A DNA stretch of 64,000 bases from Niabella ginsenosidivorans (GCF_001654455.1 NZ_CP015772.1:1984001-2048000), one strand, 5' to 3'; shown: positions 33,511 to 44,091, counted from the first letter of the stretch. Numbers and translations: made by a program. Notes: a model not told the origin generated them from the sequence alone.

Positions 33511-34254
33511 TTAAATAACTTTTGCTTCTTCATGCAACAGGCGCACCAGTTCCTGCACATTATCAGGATCGATCAGCTTCACACCTGCTTTTGCCGGGGG
33601 GAGGCTGAACGTTTCCGTAACGGTTAACGCTTCTGCTGCAGCGGGCTCCACTACTTTTAACGGCTTGGTGCGGGCAGCCATAATGCCCCGCATATTGGGA
33701 ATGCGCTGCTCTGCCATACCTTTATTACAGCTCACCACAACCGGAAGGCTGACCTCATTTACTTCTTCGCCTCCCTCAATTTCACGGGTAATAGTGGCTG
33801 TGGTGCCGTTCAGTTCAAATCTGGTAGCAAGGGAAACATAAGGAAGGTCCAGCAGCTCCGCTACCATTCCGCCTACGGCGCTCCCGTTATAATCAATGGT
33901 TTCTTTTCCTAAAAAGATCAGATCAAAACCGCCTTCTTTGGCTACTTGGGCAATCTGGGTTGCAATTCCAAAGCTGTCAGGGTTGTCTGCGTTCACACGG
34001 ATCGCTTCATCACCACCTAATGCCAGGGCCTTGCGGATAATGGCATCAGCATCCGGCCCGCCTACATTAATTAAATGAATAACGGTGGACGCATCCGCCT
34101 CTTTTAGCTCAATGGCCCTTACCAGGGCATAATATTCATCGTTGGGATTAATGATCCATTGCACACCCGCGGTATCAAATTTCGTATTATTATCCGTGAA
34201 AGCTATTTTTGCCGTAGTATCAGGCGTCTTACTTATACAAACTAATATCTTCAT
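33511..34254 (-). CDS. etfB: Electron transfer flavoprotein beta subunit
   Basis: 247 aa from ATG 34252-34254; the frame extends 12 codons upstream, but MKILVCISKTPDTTAKI is the conserved EtfB start. Family blocks include WIINPNDEYYALVRAIELKE, DLIFLGKETIDYNGSAVGGM and the later VSCNKGMAEQRIPNMRGIMA signature. It binds AMP and forms the heterodimer with EtfA for fatty-acid and amino-acid oxidation. Head gene of the etfBA operon. Confidence 0.97.
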   Translation of the reverse strand: MKILVCISKTPDTTAKIAFTDNNTKFDTAGVQWIINPNDEYYALVRAIELKEADASTVIHLINVGGPDADAIIRKALALGGDEAIRVNADNPDSFGIATQIAQVAKEGGFDLIFLGKETIDYNGSAVGGMVAELLDLPYVSLATRFELNGTTATITREIEGGEEVNEVSLPVVVSCNKGMAEQRIPNMRGIMAARTKPLKVVEPAAAEALTVTETFSLPPAKAGVKLIDPDNVQELVRLLHEEAKVI

Positions 34255-34349
34255 ATCGAACTTGTTTTTGAATGAAAGTTGTTTATGCAACTAAACAAAT
34301 ATAACAGGCGTAAGGTAATAAAAAAAACGAATTTAAAAAATTGATCAGC

Positions 34350-34661
34350 ATGAACCGGATCATCAGATTAGAGGAATTATTAAAAGAGCAGCCGGAGGAT
34401 GCTTTTATGAACCATGCGCTGGCACTGGAATATATAAAAGCAGGGGAGGAGGAGAAAGCAGAAAAAGTATTCCGGAAAATTTTATCCACAAATCCTGATT
34501 ATGTGGGAAGCTACTATCATTTGGGAAAACTGCTGGAGCGGAAGGGTGATGAGGGGGAAGCGGTCCGCATTTATAAAAAGGGCATGGAAGCCGCCAAACG
34601 GATGGGAGATACACATGCTTATAACGAGTTGAGAGCAGCCTGTGAGTACCTGGAATTTTAG
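34350..34661 (+). CDS. Small tetratricopeptide-repeat protein
   Basis: 103 aa from ATG 34350. Two TPR units can be seen: HALALEYIKAGEEEKAEKVF followed by RKILSTNPDY, and YYHLGKLLERKGDEGEAVRI followed by YKKGMEAAKRMGD. It is cytoplasmic, all helical, and presumably a protein-binding adaptor. Divergent from etfBA (95 bases between starts) and 92 bases before tilS on the same strand. No specific partner can be named. Confidence 0.85.
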   Translation: MNRIIRLEELLKEQPEDAFMNHALALEYIKAGEEEKAEKVFRKILSTNPDYVGSYYHLGKLLERKGDEGEAVRIYKKGMEAAKRMGDTHAYNELRAACEYLEF

Positions 34662-34753
34662 AGCGCCTGTTCTTTCCTTTGAAAGAGTGGCAGTATTGTT
34701 GAGCAATATTTTTTGAGCAGAAGTCCCTGTTCCCACAGTATCAAAATCAGTAA

Positions 34754-36085
34754 ATGGAGTTGTTAAACCGGTTTATAGAAAATATTCACAAGCACTATCT
34801 TTTTACAAAGAAAGATCGCTTATTGCTGGCAGTGAGCGGCGGTGTAGACTCTATGGCACTGACGGGGTTGTGCAAAAAGGCCGGGTTCGATTTTGGAATT
34901 GCGCATTGCAATTTTCAGCTGAGGGGCACGGCCAGTGATGCGGATGAAGCATTTGTAAAAGCATGGGCGGGAAAATGGGCGGTACCATTCTACAGCATCC
35001 GGTTTAACACCGGGTCATTTGCTGCTGAAAACAGGCTGTCTGTACAGGAAGCCGCCCGGGTATTACGTTATGAATGGTTTGAGGAGCTGCGGAGCAGGAA
35101 CGGGTTCGATTATATACTGACCGCCCATCATGCCAATGATACGATTGAAACCCTGCTGATGAATTTTTTTCGCGGTACGGGAATGAACGGGTTAACGGGA
35201 ATAAAAGAACAGAACGGCGTTATTGTACGCCCGCTGTTGTTTGCGAAAAGAACGGAACTGGAAGCCTTCCTGGAGCAGGAAGGGCTAAGTTTTGTACAGG
35301 ATGAAAGCAATCTGAAAAACGATTATACCCGTAATTTTATACGGAATGAATTGTTACCGCAAATAGCGCGTGTTTACCCGGAAGTGGAACAGAACTTAAT
35401 AGCGAATATCGACCGTTTTAAAGAAGCCACCCGCTTGTACCAACGATCTGTTGAACAGTATAAAAAGAAGCTGCTTCTTGTGAAAGGCGCGGAAATACAT
35501 CTACCTGTGTTGCTGCTGCTGAAATCAGCAGCTCCTTCCACGGTATTGTTTGAGCTCATTAAAGAATATGGCTTCAGTGCTGCCCAGGTGCCGGAAATTA
35601 TGCGCCTTACGGAATCCGGATCGGGACATTATATCGTTTCTGCCACCCACCGGGTGATCCGTGACCGCAGGCACCTGATCCTTGCGCCCCTGCAGGCCGT
35701 GGAAAACGCGCGGGTGCTGATTGAGCAGCCGGGCCGGTTTCCTTTTAAAGAAGGTGTGCTGGCTGTAAAGCAACTGCAACTGGAAGACCATCGTATTCCC
35801 ACAGATCCGGGAACAGCCTGGCTGGATGCGGCGGAGATCCGGTTTCCGCTGATACTGCGTCCCTGGAAAACAGGTGATTATTTCTACCCGCTGGGCATGA
35901 CAAAAAAGAAAAAGATTTCCCGCTTCCTGATCGATAAGAAATTATCGCTGATTCAAAAAGAAGCGGTTTGGGTGGTGGAAACGGACCGGAAGATTATTTG
36001 GGTGGCAGGGCAGCGGATGGACAACCGGTTTAAGGTTACGGAAAGGACAAAGCAGATTATTGAGTTAAGATTTTTAAAAAGCTGA
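34754..36085 (+). CDS. tilS: tRNA(Ile)-lysidine synthetase
   Basis: 443 aa. LAVSGGVDSMALTGLCKK near residue 27 is the PP-loop ATP pyrophosphatase motif; HCNFQLRGTASDADE, LTAHHANDTIETLLMNFFRG and YTRNFIRNELLPQI are further TilS markers. The C-terminal TilS domain is represented by LRPWKTGDYFYPLGMTKKKK and SRFLIDKK. The enzyme converts C34 of tRNA-Ile(CAU) to lysidine so that it reads AUA, an essential step. Length is normal for Bacteroidota. Confidence 0.96.
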   Translation: MELLNRFIENIHKHYLFTKKDRLLLAVSGGVDSMALTGLCKKAGFDFGIAHCNFQLRGTASDADEAFVKAWAGKWAVPFYSIRFNTGSFAAENRLSVQEAARVLRYEWFEELRSRNGFDYILTAHHANDTIETLLMNFFRGTGMNGLTGIKEQNGVIVRPLLFAKRTELEAFLEQEGLSFVQDESNLKNDYTRNFIRNELLPQIARVYPEVEQNLIANIDRFKEATRLYQRSVEQYKKKLLLVKGAEIHLPVLLLLKSAAPSTVLFELIKEYGFSAAQVPEIMRLTESGSGHYIVSATHRVIRDRRHLILAPLQAVENARVLIEQPGRFPFKEGVLAVKQLQLEDHRIPTDPGTAWLDAAEIRFPLILRPWKTGDYFYPLGMTKKKKISRFLIDKKLSLIQKEAVWVVETDRKIIWVAGQRMDNRFKVTERTKQIIELRFLKS

Positions 36086-36393
36086 CGATCAGCAGGCTAT
36101 TCCCCGTTGAAAAAGTGGCGGGGACAGCCTCTGCCTGTTCAAGACAAATGGCTTAAATAAATGAAAGGCAATGTCGTCCTGACGAAGGGCATTAATATCC
36201 ATCGCTCGGGGCTTCGTCAACAGTTCGACAGGCTCCTGTGACAATCAGCCTGACAATGTTTTTGTCATTTTAAAGAACTGCTTATCGCAGGCAGGCTTAA
36301 ATCCTGTTTATTGTGGTTCATATTGAAGGGAACAGGAGCGATGATATACCTGTTTTCTGCTATCTTCACAGTTTAAGAAATGAGAGCTAAATA
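36086..36393. other. Intergenic region with a dispersed-repeat fragment
   Basis: 308 bases between tilS and mltG. 36165-36260 contains GCAATGTCGTCCTGACGAAG and GGCTTCGTCAACAGTTCGAC then AGGCTCCTG, text of the GTCnnnCTGACGAAG type that recurs in degraded form at 21885-21945. The remainder is unremarkable; the mltG promoter is presumably in the A+T-rich last 60 bases. Confidence 0.4.
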
Positions 36394-37434
36394 ATGGCAA
36401 AGAAGAAAAAGACCGGTCTATATATTGGAATTGTGCTGTTAGCAGCGGTATTGTTCACCGTATACCAGTTTTTGGGCCCGGTGACTCACAAAACGGAAAA
36501 AGGTTTTTTATATATAAGAACAGGAACAACCATGAACGCGCTGAGGAAACAGCTGGTCAGCGAAAAATTCCTTTCAGGCCTTACCTGGTTTGATCTTGCG
36601 TCCCGGGCAATTGGCTTTAAGGAGATAAAGCCCGGGAAATACAGGGTGCCCCGGGGCACCAGTATTATAAACCTGGTGCGCCGCCTGAAAAATGGCACGC
36701 AAATCCCGGTGGATTTTGTGGTAACAAAGATCCGTACCAAGGAAATGCTGGCGGGCAGAATGGGCAGGGCCTTTGAATATGACTCCCTCCGCGCTATACA
36801 GTTTTTAAGCAATAATGATTCTTTGCGTTCTTATGGCCTGGATAGCAATACGGTAATGGCCGCGGTGTTGCCGCTGAATTACGCAATAAAGTGGAACACA
36901 GCCCCGGAGGATCTTTTTGATAAATTTTACGAAGCCTATAAAAGATTCTGGAATGAAGACCGCCTGAAAAAAGCTGCAGACAAAAGGTTAACCCCTCTGC
37001 AGGTCATCACCATTGCTTCCATTATTGATGAGGAGACCAATATTACGGCCGATAAGTCAAAGATTGCAAGTGTATATATGAACCGCCTGGAAAAAGGAAT
37101 GCCCCTGCAGGCGGACCCGACCATCAAGTTCGCATTGAAAGATTTTGGGCTGAAGCGTATTTTACTACAGCATCTGAATATTATTTCACCTTATAACACC
37201 TACCGGAACAAAGGGCTGCCGCCGGGCCCCATCTGCACGCCGCAACTGGCAACGGTTGATGCGGTTCTGGACGCACCCCAAACGGATTATATTTACTTTG
37301 TAGCGAACAGTAATTTTGATGGTACCAGTGTATTTTCTTCAGACTATGCCACGCATAAGAAGTATGCAAAGATGTACCAGGATGCGTTAGATGCACAAAT
37401 AAAGATACGAGACAGTCTGAATGCGCTGAAATGA
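36394..37434 (+). CDS. mltG: Endolytic murein transglycosylase MltG
   Basis: 346 aa. A basic N-terminus and a single transmembrane helix (GLYIGIVLLAAVLFTVYQFL) anchor it in the inner membrane with the YceG domain outside. A LysM-like stretch (GKYRVPRGTSIINLVRRLKN) precedes the catalytic part with VITIASIIDEETN (catalytic Glu in the EET triplet), VYMNRLEKGMPLQADPTIKF and YNTYRNKGLPPGPICTP, all MltG signatures. It cuts nascent glycan strands and ends peptidoglycan elongation. Its stop overlaps the next gene start (ATGA). Confidence 0.96.
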   Translation: MAKKKKTGLYIGIVLLAAVLFTVYQFLGPVTHKTEKGFLYIRTGTTMNALRKQLVSEKFLSGLTWFDLASRAIGFKEIKPGKYRVPRGTSIINLVRRLKNGTQIPVDFVVTKIRTKEMLAGRMGRAFEYDSLRAIQFLSNNDSLRSYGLDSNTVMAAVLPLNYAIKWNTAPEDLFDKFYEAYKRFWNEDRLKKAADKRLTPLQVITIASIIDEETNITADKSKIASVYMNRLEKGMPLQADPTIKFALKDFGLKRILLQHLNIISPYNTYRNKGLPPGPICTPQLATVDAVLDAPQTDYIYFVANSNFDGTSVFSSDYATHKKYAKMYQDALDAQIKIRDSLNALK

Positions 37435-38396
37435 GCTGGTTAAGCACCATAAAAAACAAAGTGGCCCGCTCCCGGCCGGTGAGCTGGACGGTCCATAAAA
37501 GCAAAACCGTATCCTTACCGGGTTTTGAAAAGGTGTCGCCTTTTGATATGTTCAGAAAATTTGTTGAGCAATTAAAAGACGATAATATTATTGAGCGGGC
37601 CTCGGCTATTTCCTATAATTTTTTTATGGCCATTCCGCCCACGATGATCTTTTTGTTTTCATTGCTTCCGCTGTTCCACATTGACCAAAGTGTAAAAGAT
37701 GAGATCAGCAACCTGATCACCAGCATTATTCCGGAAAGGAGGAACTACGGGCCGATCCTGAAGTTCATAGACAGCGTGATCGAACACCGGCGCACAGACC
37801 TGTTGTCGTTTGGTGTGCTGTTATCACTGTTCTTCTCATCCAATGCCATTATGGGGCTTATGCGCACTTTTGATAAGGATTTTCCGGGATTTGTGAAGCG
37901 CAAAGGCTTGCAGAAAAGGGGCAATGCGTTAAAAGTAACATTGGTTTTGGATTTCCTTTTTGTAATATGCATTGCATTGCTTGCCGCACAGGGCAAAGTG
38001 CTGGAATGGATCGGTATTAAAGAAGAATGGCTGAAGAGCCTGATCGGGTATACCCGCTGGGTGCTGATCATATTACTGTTTCTCACCATTGTGTCGTATA
38101 TCTACCGGGCAGTGCCTTCTGTTAATAAGAAGTGGCCCTGGATCACTCCCGGCTCTGTTATTGCCACTTTCTTTATGATGGTACTGGCGGCGGGTTTCTC
38201 CTGGTGGGTAAGCAGCTTTGGCAACTTTAACAAGTTGTACGGATCATTAGGAACTGTGCTGATTGTACTGATATATATATTTATAAACTCCCTGATCCTG
38301 CTGGCAGGATTTGAAATCAATGTAAGCATCCGCGATATTATCCTGAAGCGAGAAGCCGGGCAGCACAACCTGTTGATGGAAGATGTGCTTATCTGA
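37431..38396 (+). CDS. YihY/BrkB-family inner-membrane protein
   Basis: 321 aa, with ATG overlapping the mltG stop by 4 bases. About six hydrophobic segments are visible, among them ISYNFFMAIPPTMIFLFSLL, LLSFGVLLSLFFSSNAIMGL, VTLVLDFLFVICIALLAAQ, WVLIILLFLTIVSYIYR, VIATFFMMVLAAGFSWWVS and VLIVLIYIFINSLILLAGF. SFGNFNKLYGSLGTVLIVLI is the best-conserved YihY segment. The family, once misnamed ribonuclease BN, has an uncertain role; transport or envelope functions are proposed. Confidence 0.92.
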   Translation: MSWLSTIKNKVARSRPVSWTVHKSKTVSLPGFEKVSPFDMFRKFVEQLKDDNIIERASAISYNFFMAIPPTMIFLFSLLPLFHIDQSVKDEISNLITSIIPERRNYGPILKFIDSVIEHRRTDLLSFGVLLSLFFSSNAIMGLMRTFDKDFPGFVKRKGLQKRGNALKVTLVLDFLFVICIALLAAQGKVLEWIGIKEEWLKSLIGYTRWVLIILLFLTIVSYIYRAVPSVNKKWPWITPGSVIATFFMMVLAAGFSWWVSSFGNFNKLYGSLGTVLIVLIYIFINSLILLAGFEINVSIRDIILKREAGQHNLLMEDVLI

Positions 38397-38565
38397 CCTG
38401 TAAAGTCGTATTATTTTTTCCTGGTTATTAAACGTAGCGCGTCTTTTACCGTCAAAACAGGAATGCTGCCGGTTAACGATATTTTAATGTGCCTCCCTTA
38501 AAAAGTTAAAGTATTTTTATAACGCAGTTGTAAACGATATTGCTTCATTAAAAAAAATGTAACTG

Positions 38566-41085
38566 ATGGATACCAGAAGGGAATTCCTTAGAAAATCAAT
38601 GATCCTGTCCGGTGCCGCGGGTTTTCGCGCGGCGGTGCCGGATTCTATTTTAAAAGCGCTTGCTATTGACCCTGCACCGGGAAGCACGTTCCTGGACGCA
38701 GAGCATATTGTGATTCTGATGCAGGAGAACCGCTCCTTTGACCACTGTTTTGGAAGCCTGCAGGGCGTACGCGGCTTAAATGATCCAAGGGTTATTACCC
38801 TGCCGGATCAGAAGCCCGTATGGTTCCAGACCAATGATAAGAACGAGACCTATGGCCCCTTTCGTTTGAATATAAAAGAATCCAAGGTTACCTGGATGGG
38901 CTCACTGCCGCATTCCCGCCCCAGCCAGGTAGACGCATTTAATAGCGGGAAATATGATAAATGGCTGCAATCAAAAAAATCCGGCAACGCTAAGTATGCG
39001 CAAATGCCGCTGACCATGGGCTTTTATACAAGGGAAGACCTGCCGTTCAATTACGGGATGGCAGATGCCTTTACGATTTGTGACCAGAATTTCTGCTCGG
39101 CCATGACCAGCACTACCCCTAACCGTTCTTTTTTCTGGACGGGGAACATCCGCGATCATGACGATGGCTACCCGCGTGATAACATCCGCAATGATAATTT
39201 TGCCCATGCAAAAATGACCTGGAAAACTTTTCCTGAACTGCTTTCAGAAAATAATATTTCCTGGAAATTCTATCAGAATGAAATATCCTGTGGCGGTGGC
39301 TTCAAGGGAGAAGAGCGTTCCTGGCTGGCCAACTTTGGATGCAATCTTTTAGAATTCTTTAAGGCGTATAACGTAAAATTTACGCCCTATTATATTGAAA
39401 ATTTAAAAAAACAGGTAGAACGGCTGCCGGGAGAGATTAATAAACTGCAGGAAGAAAGCCCCTCCAGCGATGAAGCAGCCCAACGGATAAAAAATGCCCT
39501 GATAAAGAAACAGCAGGCGCTGGACAATGCCACAGCAGAGTTAAAACAATGGAGCGCGGAGAATTTTAATAAACTTACGGATGAGCAAAAACAGCTGTTC
39601 TATAATGCATTTGTAAACAATAAAGGCGATAAGAATTACCGCAGCCTTTCACAACTGAAATACACGGATGGCGGAAAGGAGCGTGTGGTAACCGTACCCG
39701 CGGGAGATGTTTTTTACCAGTTCCGCAAAGATGTGGATGCAGGCAAGCTGCCTACTGTTTCCTGGTTTGCCGGTCCTCAGAATTTTTCTGATCACCCCAG
39801 CGCACCCTGGTATGGCGCCTGGTACGTTTCTGAAATACTGGACATTCTTACCAAAAACCCCGAGGTATGGAAAAAGACCATTTTTATTGTTACCTATGAT
39901 GAAAATGACGGGTATTATGATCACGTGCCCCCGTTTTCCATTTGTGATAATAACAAGCCCGGTACCGGTAAATGCAGCGCAGGTATTGATACAGAAATAG
40001 AACATGTGCGCCTGGAGTATGAGCTGAAGCAGGGCATTGCTAAAAAACAAGCCCGTGAGGCACCGGTAGGCCTGGGCTTCCGGGTACCCATGATCATCGC
40101 CTCTCCCTGGAGCCGGGGAGGGAAAGTTTGCTCCCAGCTTTTTGATCATACTTCCACATTGCAGTTCTTAGAAACCTTTGTGAACCAGAAGTACAAAAAG
40201 AATATTCACTTTGACAATATCAGCGCCTGGCGCCGTACCATCTGCGGGGATCTTACTGCAGCCTTTAGCCCGTTTGACGGCAAACCTGTAGAACGCGTTC
40301 CTTTTCTGAAAAGAGACGCTTTTGTGGAAACGATCTTCAACGCGCAGTTTAAACAGGAACCGGGCAACTTCAACCAGCTTTCAGCGGGTGATTTGCAAAA
40401 AGTGATTGAAAACCCGGCAGCACTTGCCTTTATGCCGCAGCAGGAAAAAGGCACAAGGCCTTCACTCTCGCTGCCGTATGAGCTGTATGCAGACGGGAAA
40501 TTGTCAAAAGACAAAAAGCATTTTGAAGTGGTATTGAAGGCGGGTAACCAGTTCTTTGGAAAAAAAGCACAGGGATCGCCTTTTACGGCGTATGCTCCTG
40601 TAAACTATAAAGAAGGGGATGCCGCAGAGGTTTGCCGCAACTGGTCTTTTGCCGTAAAGGCCGGCGATGCGCTGCAGTATGAATGGCCCGTACGGTCATT
40701 TGACAATAACAGCTATCATTTAAGGATCCATGGCCCTAACGGCTTTTACCGCGAATTTAAAGGTACTGCTGATGACCCGGACTTTGAGCTGGGTTGCGCT
40801 TATGAAACGGACAATAAGGGTAAACCCACCGGGAACCTGTTATTAAAACTGAACAGCAGCGCGCCTGTTAGTATTGAGATTGCTGATAATGCCTATAAAA
40901 ATGCTACCCTCCGGAAGCAGGTAAGCGGCGCCCAGAATGTAGTGCTGAACCTGGATAAAAGCGGCGGATGGTATGATTTTTCTGTTAAGATAACCGGCAG
41001 CAATGCTTTTGAAAAGCGCTATGCAGGCCGCGTGGAAAAGGGCACCGACAGCATTACGGATCCTTTTATGGGCCGTGTGGTATAA
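38566..41085 (+). CDS. Phosphocholine-specific phospholipase C (acid phosphatase superfamily), Tat-exported
   Basis: 839 aa. The N-terminus has a twin-arginine signal (RREFLRKSMILSGAAG), so the enzyme is exported folded. The catalytic domain shows HIVILMQENRSFDHCFGSLQ, SATTSTTPNRSFFWTGN-like text (SAMTSTTPNRSFFWTG), IFIVTYDENDGYYDHVPPF and GFRVPMIIASPWSRGG, the typical motifs of PlcN/PlcH-type enzymes. The last 220 residues are two beta-rich C-terminal domains of the family. It hydrolyses phosphatidylcholine or related lipids in the periplasm or outside. An insertion at residues about 280-350 is helical and charged. Convergent with the next gene, stops 1 base apart. Confidence 0.93.
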   Translation: MDTRREFLRKSMILSGAAGFRAAVPDSILKALAIDPAPGSTFLDAEHIVILMQENRSFDHCFGSLQGVRGLNDPRVITLPDQKPVWFQTNDKNETYGPFRLNIKESKVTWMGSLPHSRPSQVDAFNSGKYDKWLQSKKSGNAKYAQMPLTMGFYTREDLPFNYGMADAFTICDQNFCSAMTSTTPNRSFFWTGNIRDHDDGYPRDNIRNDNFAHAKMTWKTFPELLSENNISWKFYQNEISCGGGFKGEERSWLANFGCNLLEFFKAYNVKFTPYYIENLKKQVERLPGEINKLQEESPSSDEAAQRIKNALIKKQQALDNATAELKQWSAENFNKLTDEQKQLFYNAFVNNKGDKNYRSLSQLKYTDGGKERVVTVPAGDVFYQFRKDVDAGKLPTVSWFAGPQNFSDHPSAPWYGAWYVSEILDILTKNPEVWKKTIFIVTYDENDGYYDHVPPFSICDNNKPGTGKCSAGIDTEIEHVRLEYELKQGIAKKQAREAPVGLGFRVPMIIASPWSRGGKVCSQLFDHTSTLQFLETFVNQKYKKNIHFDNISAWRRTICGDLTAAFSPFDGKPVERVPFLKRDAFVETIFNAQFKQEPGNFNQLSAGDLQKVIENPAALAFMPQQEKGTRPSLSLPYELYADGKLSKDKKHFEVVLKAGNQFFGKKAQGSPFTAYAPVNYKEGDAAEVCRNWSFAVKAGDALQYEWPVRSFDNNSYHLRIHGPNGFYREFKGTADDPDFELGCAYETDNKGKPTGNLLLKLNSSAPVSIEIADNAYKNATLRKQVSGAQNVVLNLDKSGGWYDFSVKITGSNAFEKRYAGRVEKGTDSITDPFMGRVV

Positions 41086-41086
41086 G

Positions 41087-41842
41087 CTACAGAACCGCTA
41101 CATATACTTTAGTGGTATAATGTATGGTAATATGGTTATTGATCTGGTACCTGTTGAACAGGTCTTTCAGATCAGTAACCATATTTATATAACCGGCATC
41201 CTGCCGGGCAGGCATATAGGAAGAGGAAAGCAGCCTGCCTTCCAGGCCGGTGTAATCCAATACCTGTTGATTGGGGAACGCTTTTAATGTGACCTTATGC
41301 GGAGTAAAAAATTGTTCAATGGCTGCTTCATCAATGTTCCGGTGGGCTACTTTTTTATATTGATTACCGTGTTGCCGGATCAATTGCTCATACTCTTTCT
41401 CAAAGGGAGACCCTGTAAGCCGTTCATTCCATATTAACGCGGCTATGCCCTCCGGTTTCAGGACCCGTTCAAATTCGGGCCTCGCAAGTTCCCTGTTGAA
41501 CCAGTGGAAGGCCTGCCCGGCAAAAATGGCGTCGACACTTGAATCAGAAAGGGTAGTTGCTTCTGCTGTTCCGTTAACTGCTGTAAAGTGGTTATAGCCT
41601 TCCAGTTGCTCCCTGCTTTTTTCACGCATTTTCGTGTTAGGTTCTATTCCTAAAACAGTATAGCCTTTTTTAAGGAACAGTTCGGATGAAATGCCGGTTC
41701 CGGAGCCGATATCGGCAATGGTCATTCCTTTGTGCAACTGAAAATCGTTTTCAAGAAAAGTGACCACCGCTTCGGGATAATGCGGCCGGTATTTTACGTA
41801 ATCTGCTACGCGATTGCTGAAACGGGTTGTACTGTCAGACAT
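41087..41842 (-). CDS. Class I SAM-dependent methyltransferase
   Basis: 251 aa from ATG 41840-41842; the frame extends 7 codons upstream but homologues start MSDSTTRFSNRVADYVKYRP. Motif I is TIADIGSGTGISSELFLKKG and the acidic end of strand 2 is VLGIEPNTKMREKS; DAIFAGQAFHWFNRELA and LIWNERLTGSPFEKEYEQLI are typical of the Methyltransf_11 group with this N-terminus. Substrate unknown, probably a small molecule. No operon partner. Confidence 0.9.
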   Translation of the reverse strand: MSDSTTRFSNRVADYVKYRPHYPEAVVTFLENDFQLHKGMTIADIGSGTGISSELFLKKGYTVLGIEPNTKMREKSREQLEGYNHFTAVNGTAEATTLSDSSVDAIFAGQAFHWFNRELARPEFERVLKPEGIAALIWNERLTGSPFEKEYEQLIRQHGNQYKKVAHRNIDEAAIEQFFTPHKVTLKAFPNQQVLDYTGLEGRLLSSSYMPARQDAGYINMVTDLKDLFNRYQINNHITIHYTTKVYVAVL

Positions 41843-41887
41843 AAAAAAGGCTATGTGCTCCAAAGTTACAACCTTTGCAAAGAGCGC

Positions 41888-42322
41888 TTACTTAATAGTT
41901 TTCAGATGCTGTGCAATGGCCAGTGATTTGATGCGTTTTGAGATGGATAAAAAATCCTGCAGGCGGGAAGGGGAGAGGTAATTAAAAAGCCGGATTTCAT
42001 GCAGAAAATAAAGATCCGCATTCGTGATGGCTGCAGCCGTATTGCCTGAATAAACCTTTACCAGCAGGTTGACCAACCCCCTGGTAATGTTATTTTCACT
42101 ATCAGCCTTAAAATAGATCTTTCCATCCTGGGTGGTGGCGGTAATCCATACCTTTTTACTGCAACCTGCCACAAGGTTTTCTTCCTTTTTTTCTGCTGTG
42201 TCTAAATCATTATCAGACGTAGTTATTTTTCGTAAATGTCTGAAATAAGAGAACCGGTTCAGGTAGTCGGTAAAATGGTCAAATTCGCTGATGATGGCGT
42301 CCTGTATTTTATTGATATCCAT
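41888..42322 (-). CDS. sufE: SufE-family Fe-S cluster assembly protein
   Basis: 144 aa. The short N-terminal helices lead to ENLVAGCSKKVWITATTQDG, whose Cys accepts sulfur from the cysteine desulfurase SufS, followed by GKIYFKADSENNITRGLVNL and the closing SPSRLQDFLSISKRIKSLA. This matches SufE throughout. It enhances SufS activity and delivers persulfide sulfur to the SufBCD scaffold. The suf operon itself is not in the window. Confidence 0.94.
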   Translation of the reverse strand: MDINKIQDAIISEFDHFTDYLNRFSYFRHLRKITTSDNDLDTAEKKEENLVAGCSKKVWITATTQDGKIYFKADSENNITRGLVNLLVKVYSGNTAAAITNADLYFLHEIRLFNYLSPSRLQDFLSISKRIKSLAIAQHLKTIK

Positions 42323-42498
42323 TTTCTATGTAGTTTGGTAGACAATAATGCTGATATAATAACGTAAAAATCCCGCATTTATTGCCTGATGCACAAAATG
42401 GAAATTATAAGGAGGTGGTATTTGTAACTAAATGATTACGATAGTATTGTAATTTTTAACATCGCCCGGGTTACTATTTTCTGTATAAAATGTGCCTA

Positions 42499-44091
42499 TT
42501 AATCCTGTTTATGGATCTCGCTGCTGAAATGAAATTCAATATCAGGATTATTGGTTATTTCTGTATTTAAAAACCATTCGCTTTGCGCCAGGTAAACCAG
42601 GTTTCCGTCTTTGTCTTCCCCGGTATTGGCCAATTTGAATTTGCTGAACTCATCCAGCTTTTTGGCGTCCCTGCTGGTTAACCAGCAGGCTTTATAAAAC
42701 GGAAGTGCCCGGAACTCAACAGAAGCGCCATACTCATGCAGCAGGCGATACTGGATCACCTCAAACTGTAATTCCCCTACACATCCGACGATTTTTTTTG
42801 TTCCTCCAAACTGGGTAAACAACTGGGCTACTCCTTCATCCGTTAATTGTAATAATCCTTTTTCCAGTTGTTTTGTTTTCATAGGGTCTTTATTGACCAC
42901 TTCCTTAAACAGCTCCGGGGAAAAAGAGGGGATGCCGGTAAAGTAAAAATCCTCGCCTTCTGTTAAAGTGTCCCCGATCTTAAAATTCCCTGTATCAAAC
43001 AGGCCCACCACATCACCTGCATAGGCATCCTGTATGATGCTTTTATCGCGCGCCATAAAAGAATAGGGATTGCTGAAACGCAGCTCTTTATCCAGCCGTA
43101 CATGATGATAATATTTGTTGCGCTCAAATTTTCCGGAACAAACCCGGAAAAACGCGATCCGGTCGCGGTGCTTGGGATCCAGGTTCGCATGTATTTTAAA
43201 AATGAACCCACTCAGCTTATCTTCTTCTGCATCTACGGTTCTTTTTGTTGTTTCGCGGCTTTTTGGCGGGGGCGCAATACGGATAAATGTATCCAGCATT
43301 TCTTTTACGCCAAAATTATTAATGGCACTGCCAAAGAATACCGGCGATACTTTTGCTGCCAGGTAATCTGCCACATTCAATGCGCCGTTCACCCCGTCAA
43401 CCAGCTCCACATCTTCCCTTAAAACAGCAGCATCTGCTGCGCCGATCTTTTGATCCAGGACAGGGTCGTTGATATCGGTGATATTTAAAGTATCTTCCTC
43501 CTCCGCCTTGGTATTGGCTGTAAACAACCGGATGTTTTGATCATAAAGATTATACACCCCTTTAAAATCCTTTCCGCTGTTGATGGGCCAGGTCATGGGG
43601 TGCAGCGCAATGCTCAGTTCCTTTTCAATCTCTTCCAGAAGATCAAATCGGTTCTTGCCGTCACGATCCATTTTATTGATAAAAACGATCACAGGAGTGT
43701 CTCTCATGCGTGTAACTTCCATTAACCGGCGCGTTTGTTCTTCCACCCCGTTCACACTGTCCACAACAAGGATCACGCTGTCCACAGCCGTCAAGGTCCG
43801 GAACGTGTCTTCCGAAAAATCCTTGTGGCCGGGAGTATCCAGCAGGTTGATCTGGATGCCTTTGTATTCAAAGCTCATTACGGAAGTAGCAACGGAGATA
43901 CCACGCTGCCGCTCAATTTCCATAAAGTCAGAAGTAGCGGATTTTTTTATTTTATTACTTTTCACAGCGCCTGCCACCTGTATGGCTCCTCCAAATAAAA
44001 GGAACTTCTCCGTCAGTGTGGTTTTGCCCGCATCCGGGTGACTGATGATGGCAAAGGTGCGCCTGTGCATAATTTCATCATGATATTTCAT
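42499..44091 (-). CDS. prfC: Peptide chain release factor 3
   Basis: 530 aa. [20 protein letters not shown] is the GTPase G1 loop, [17 protein letters not shown] the switch region, [15 protein letters not shown]3 and [13 protein letters not shown]4. The following domain II and the C-terminal [20 protein letters not shown] are specific to RF3. It removes RF1/RF2 from the ribosome after termination, using GTP. Full length and intact. Confidence 0.97.
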   Translation of the reverse strand: MKYHDEIMHRRTFAIISHPDAGKTTLTEKFLLFGGAIQVAGAVKSNKIKKSATSDFMEIERQRGISVATSVMSFEYKGIQINLLDTPGHKDFSEDTFRTLTAVDSVILVVDSVNGVEEQTRRLMEVTRMRDTPVIVFINKMDRDGKNRFDLLEEIEKELSIALHPMTWPINSGKDFKGVYNLYDQNIRLFTANTKAEEEDTLNITDINDPVLDQKIGAADAAVLREDVELVDGVNGALNVADYLAAKVSPVFFGSAINNFGVKEMLDTFIRIAPPPKSRETTKRTVDAEEDKLSGFIFKIHANLDPKHRDRIAFFRVCSGKFERNKYYHHVRLDKELRFSNPYSFMARDKSIIQDAYAGDVVGLFDTGNFKIGDTLTEGEDFYFTGIPSFSPELFKEVVNKDPMKTKQLEKGLLQLTDEGVAQLFTQFGGTKKIVGCVGELQFEVIQYRLLHEYGASVEFRALPFYKACWLTSRDAKKLDEFSKFKLANTGEDKDGNLVYLAQSEWFLNTEITNNPDIEFHFSSEIHKQD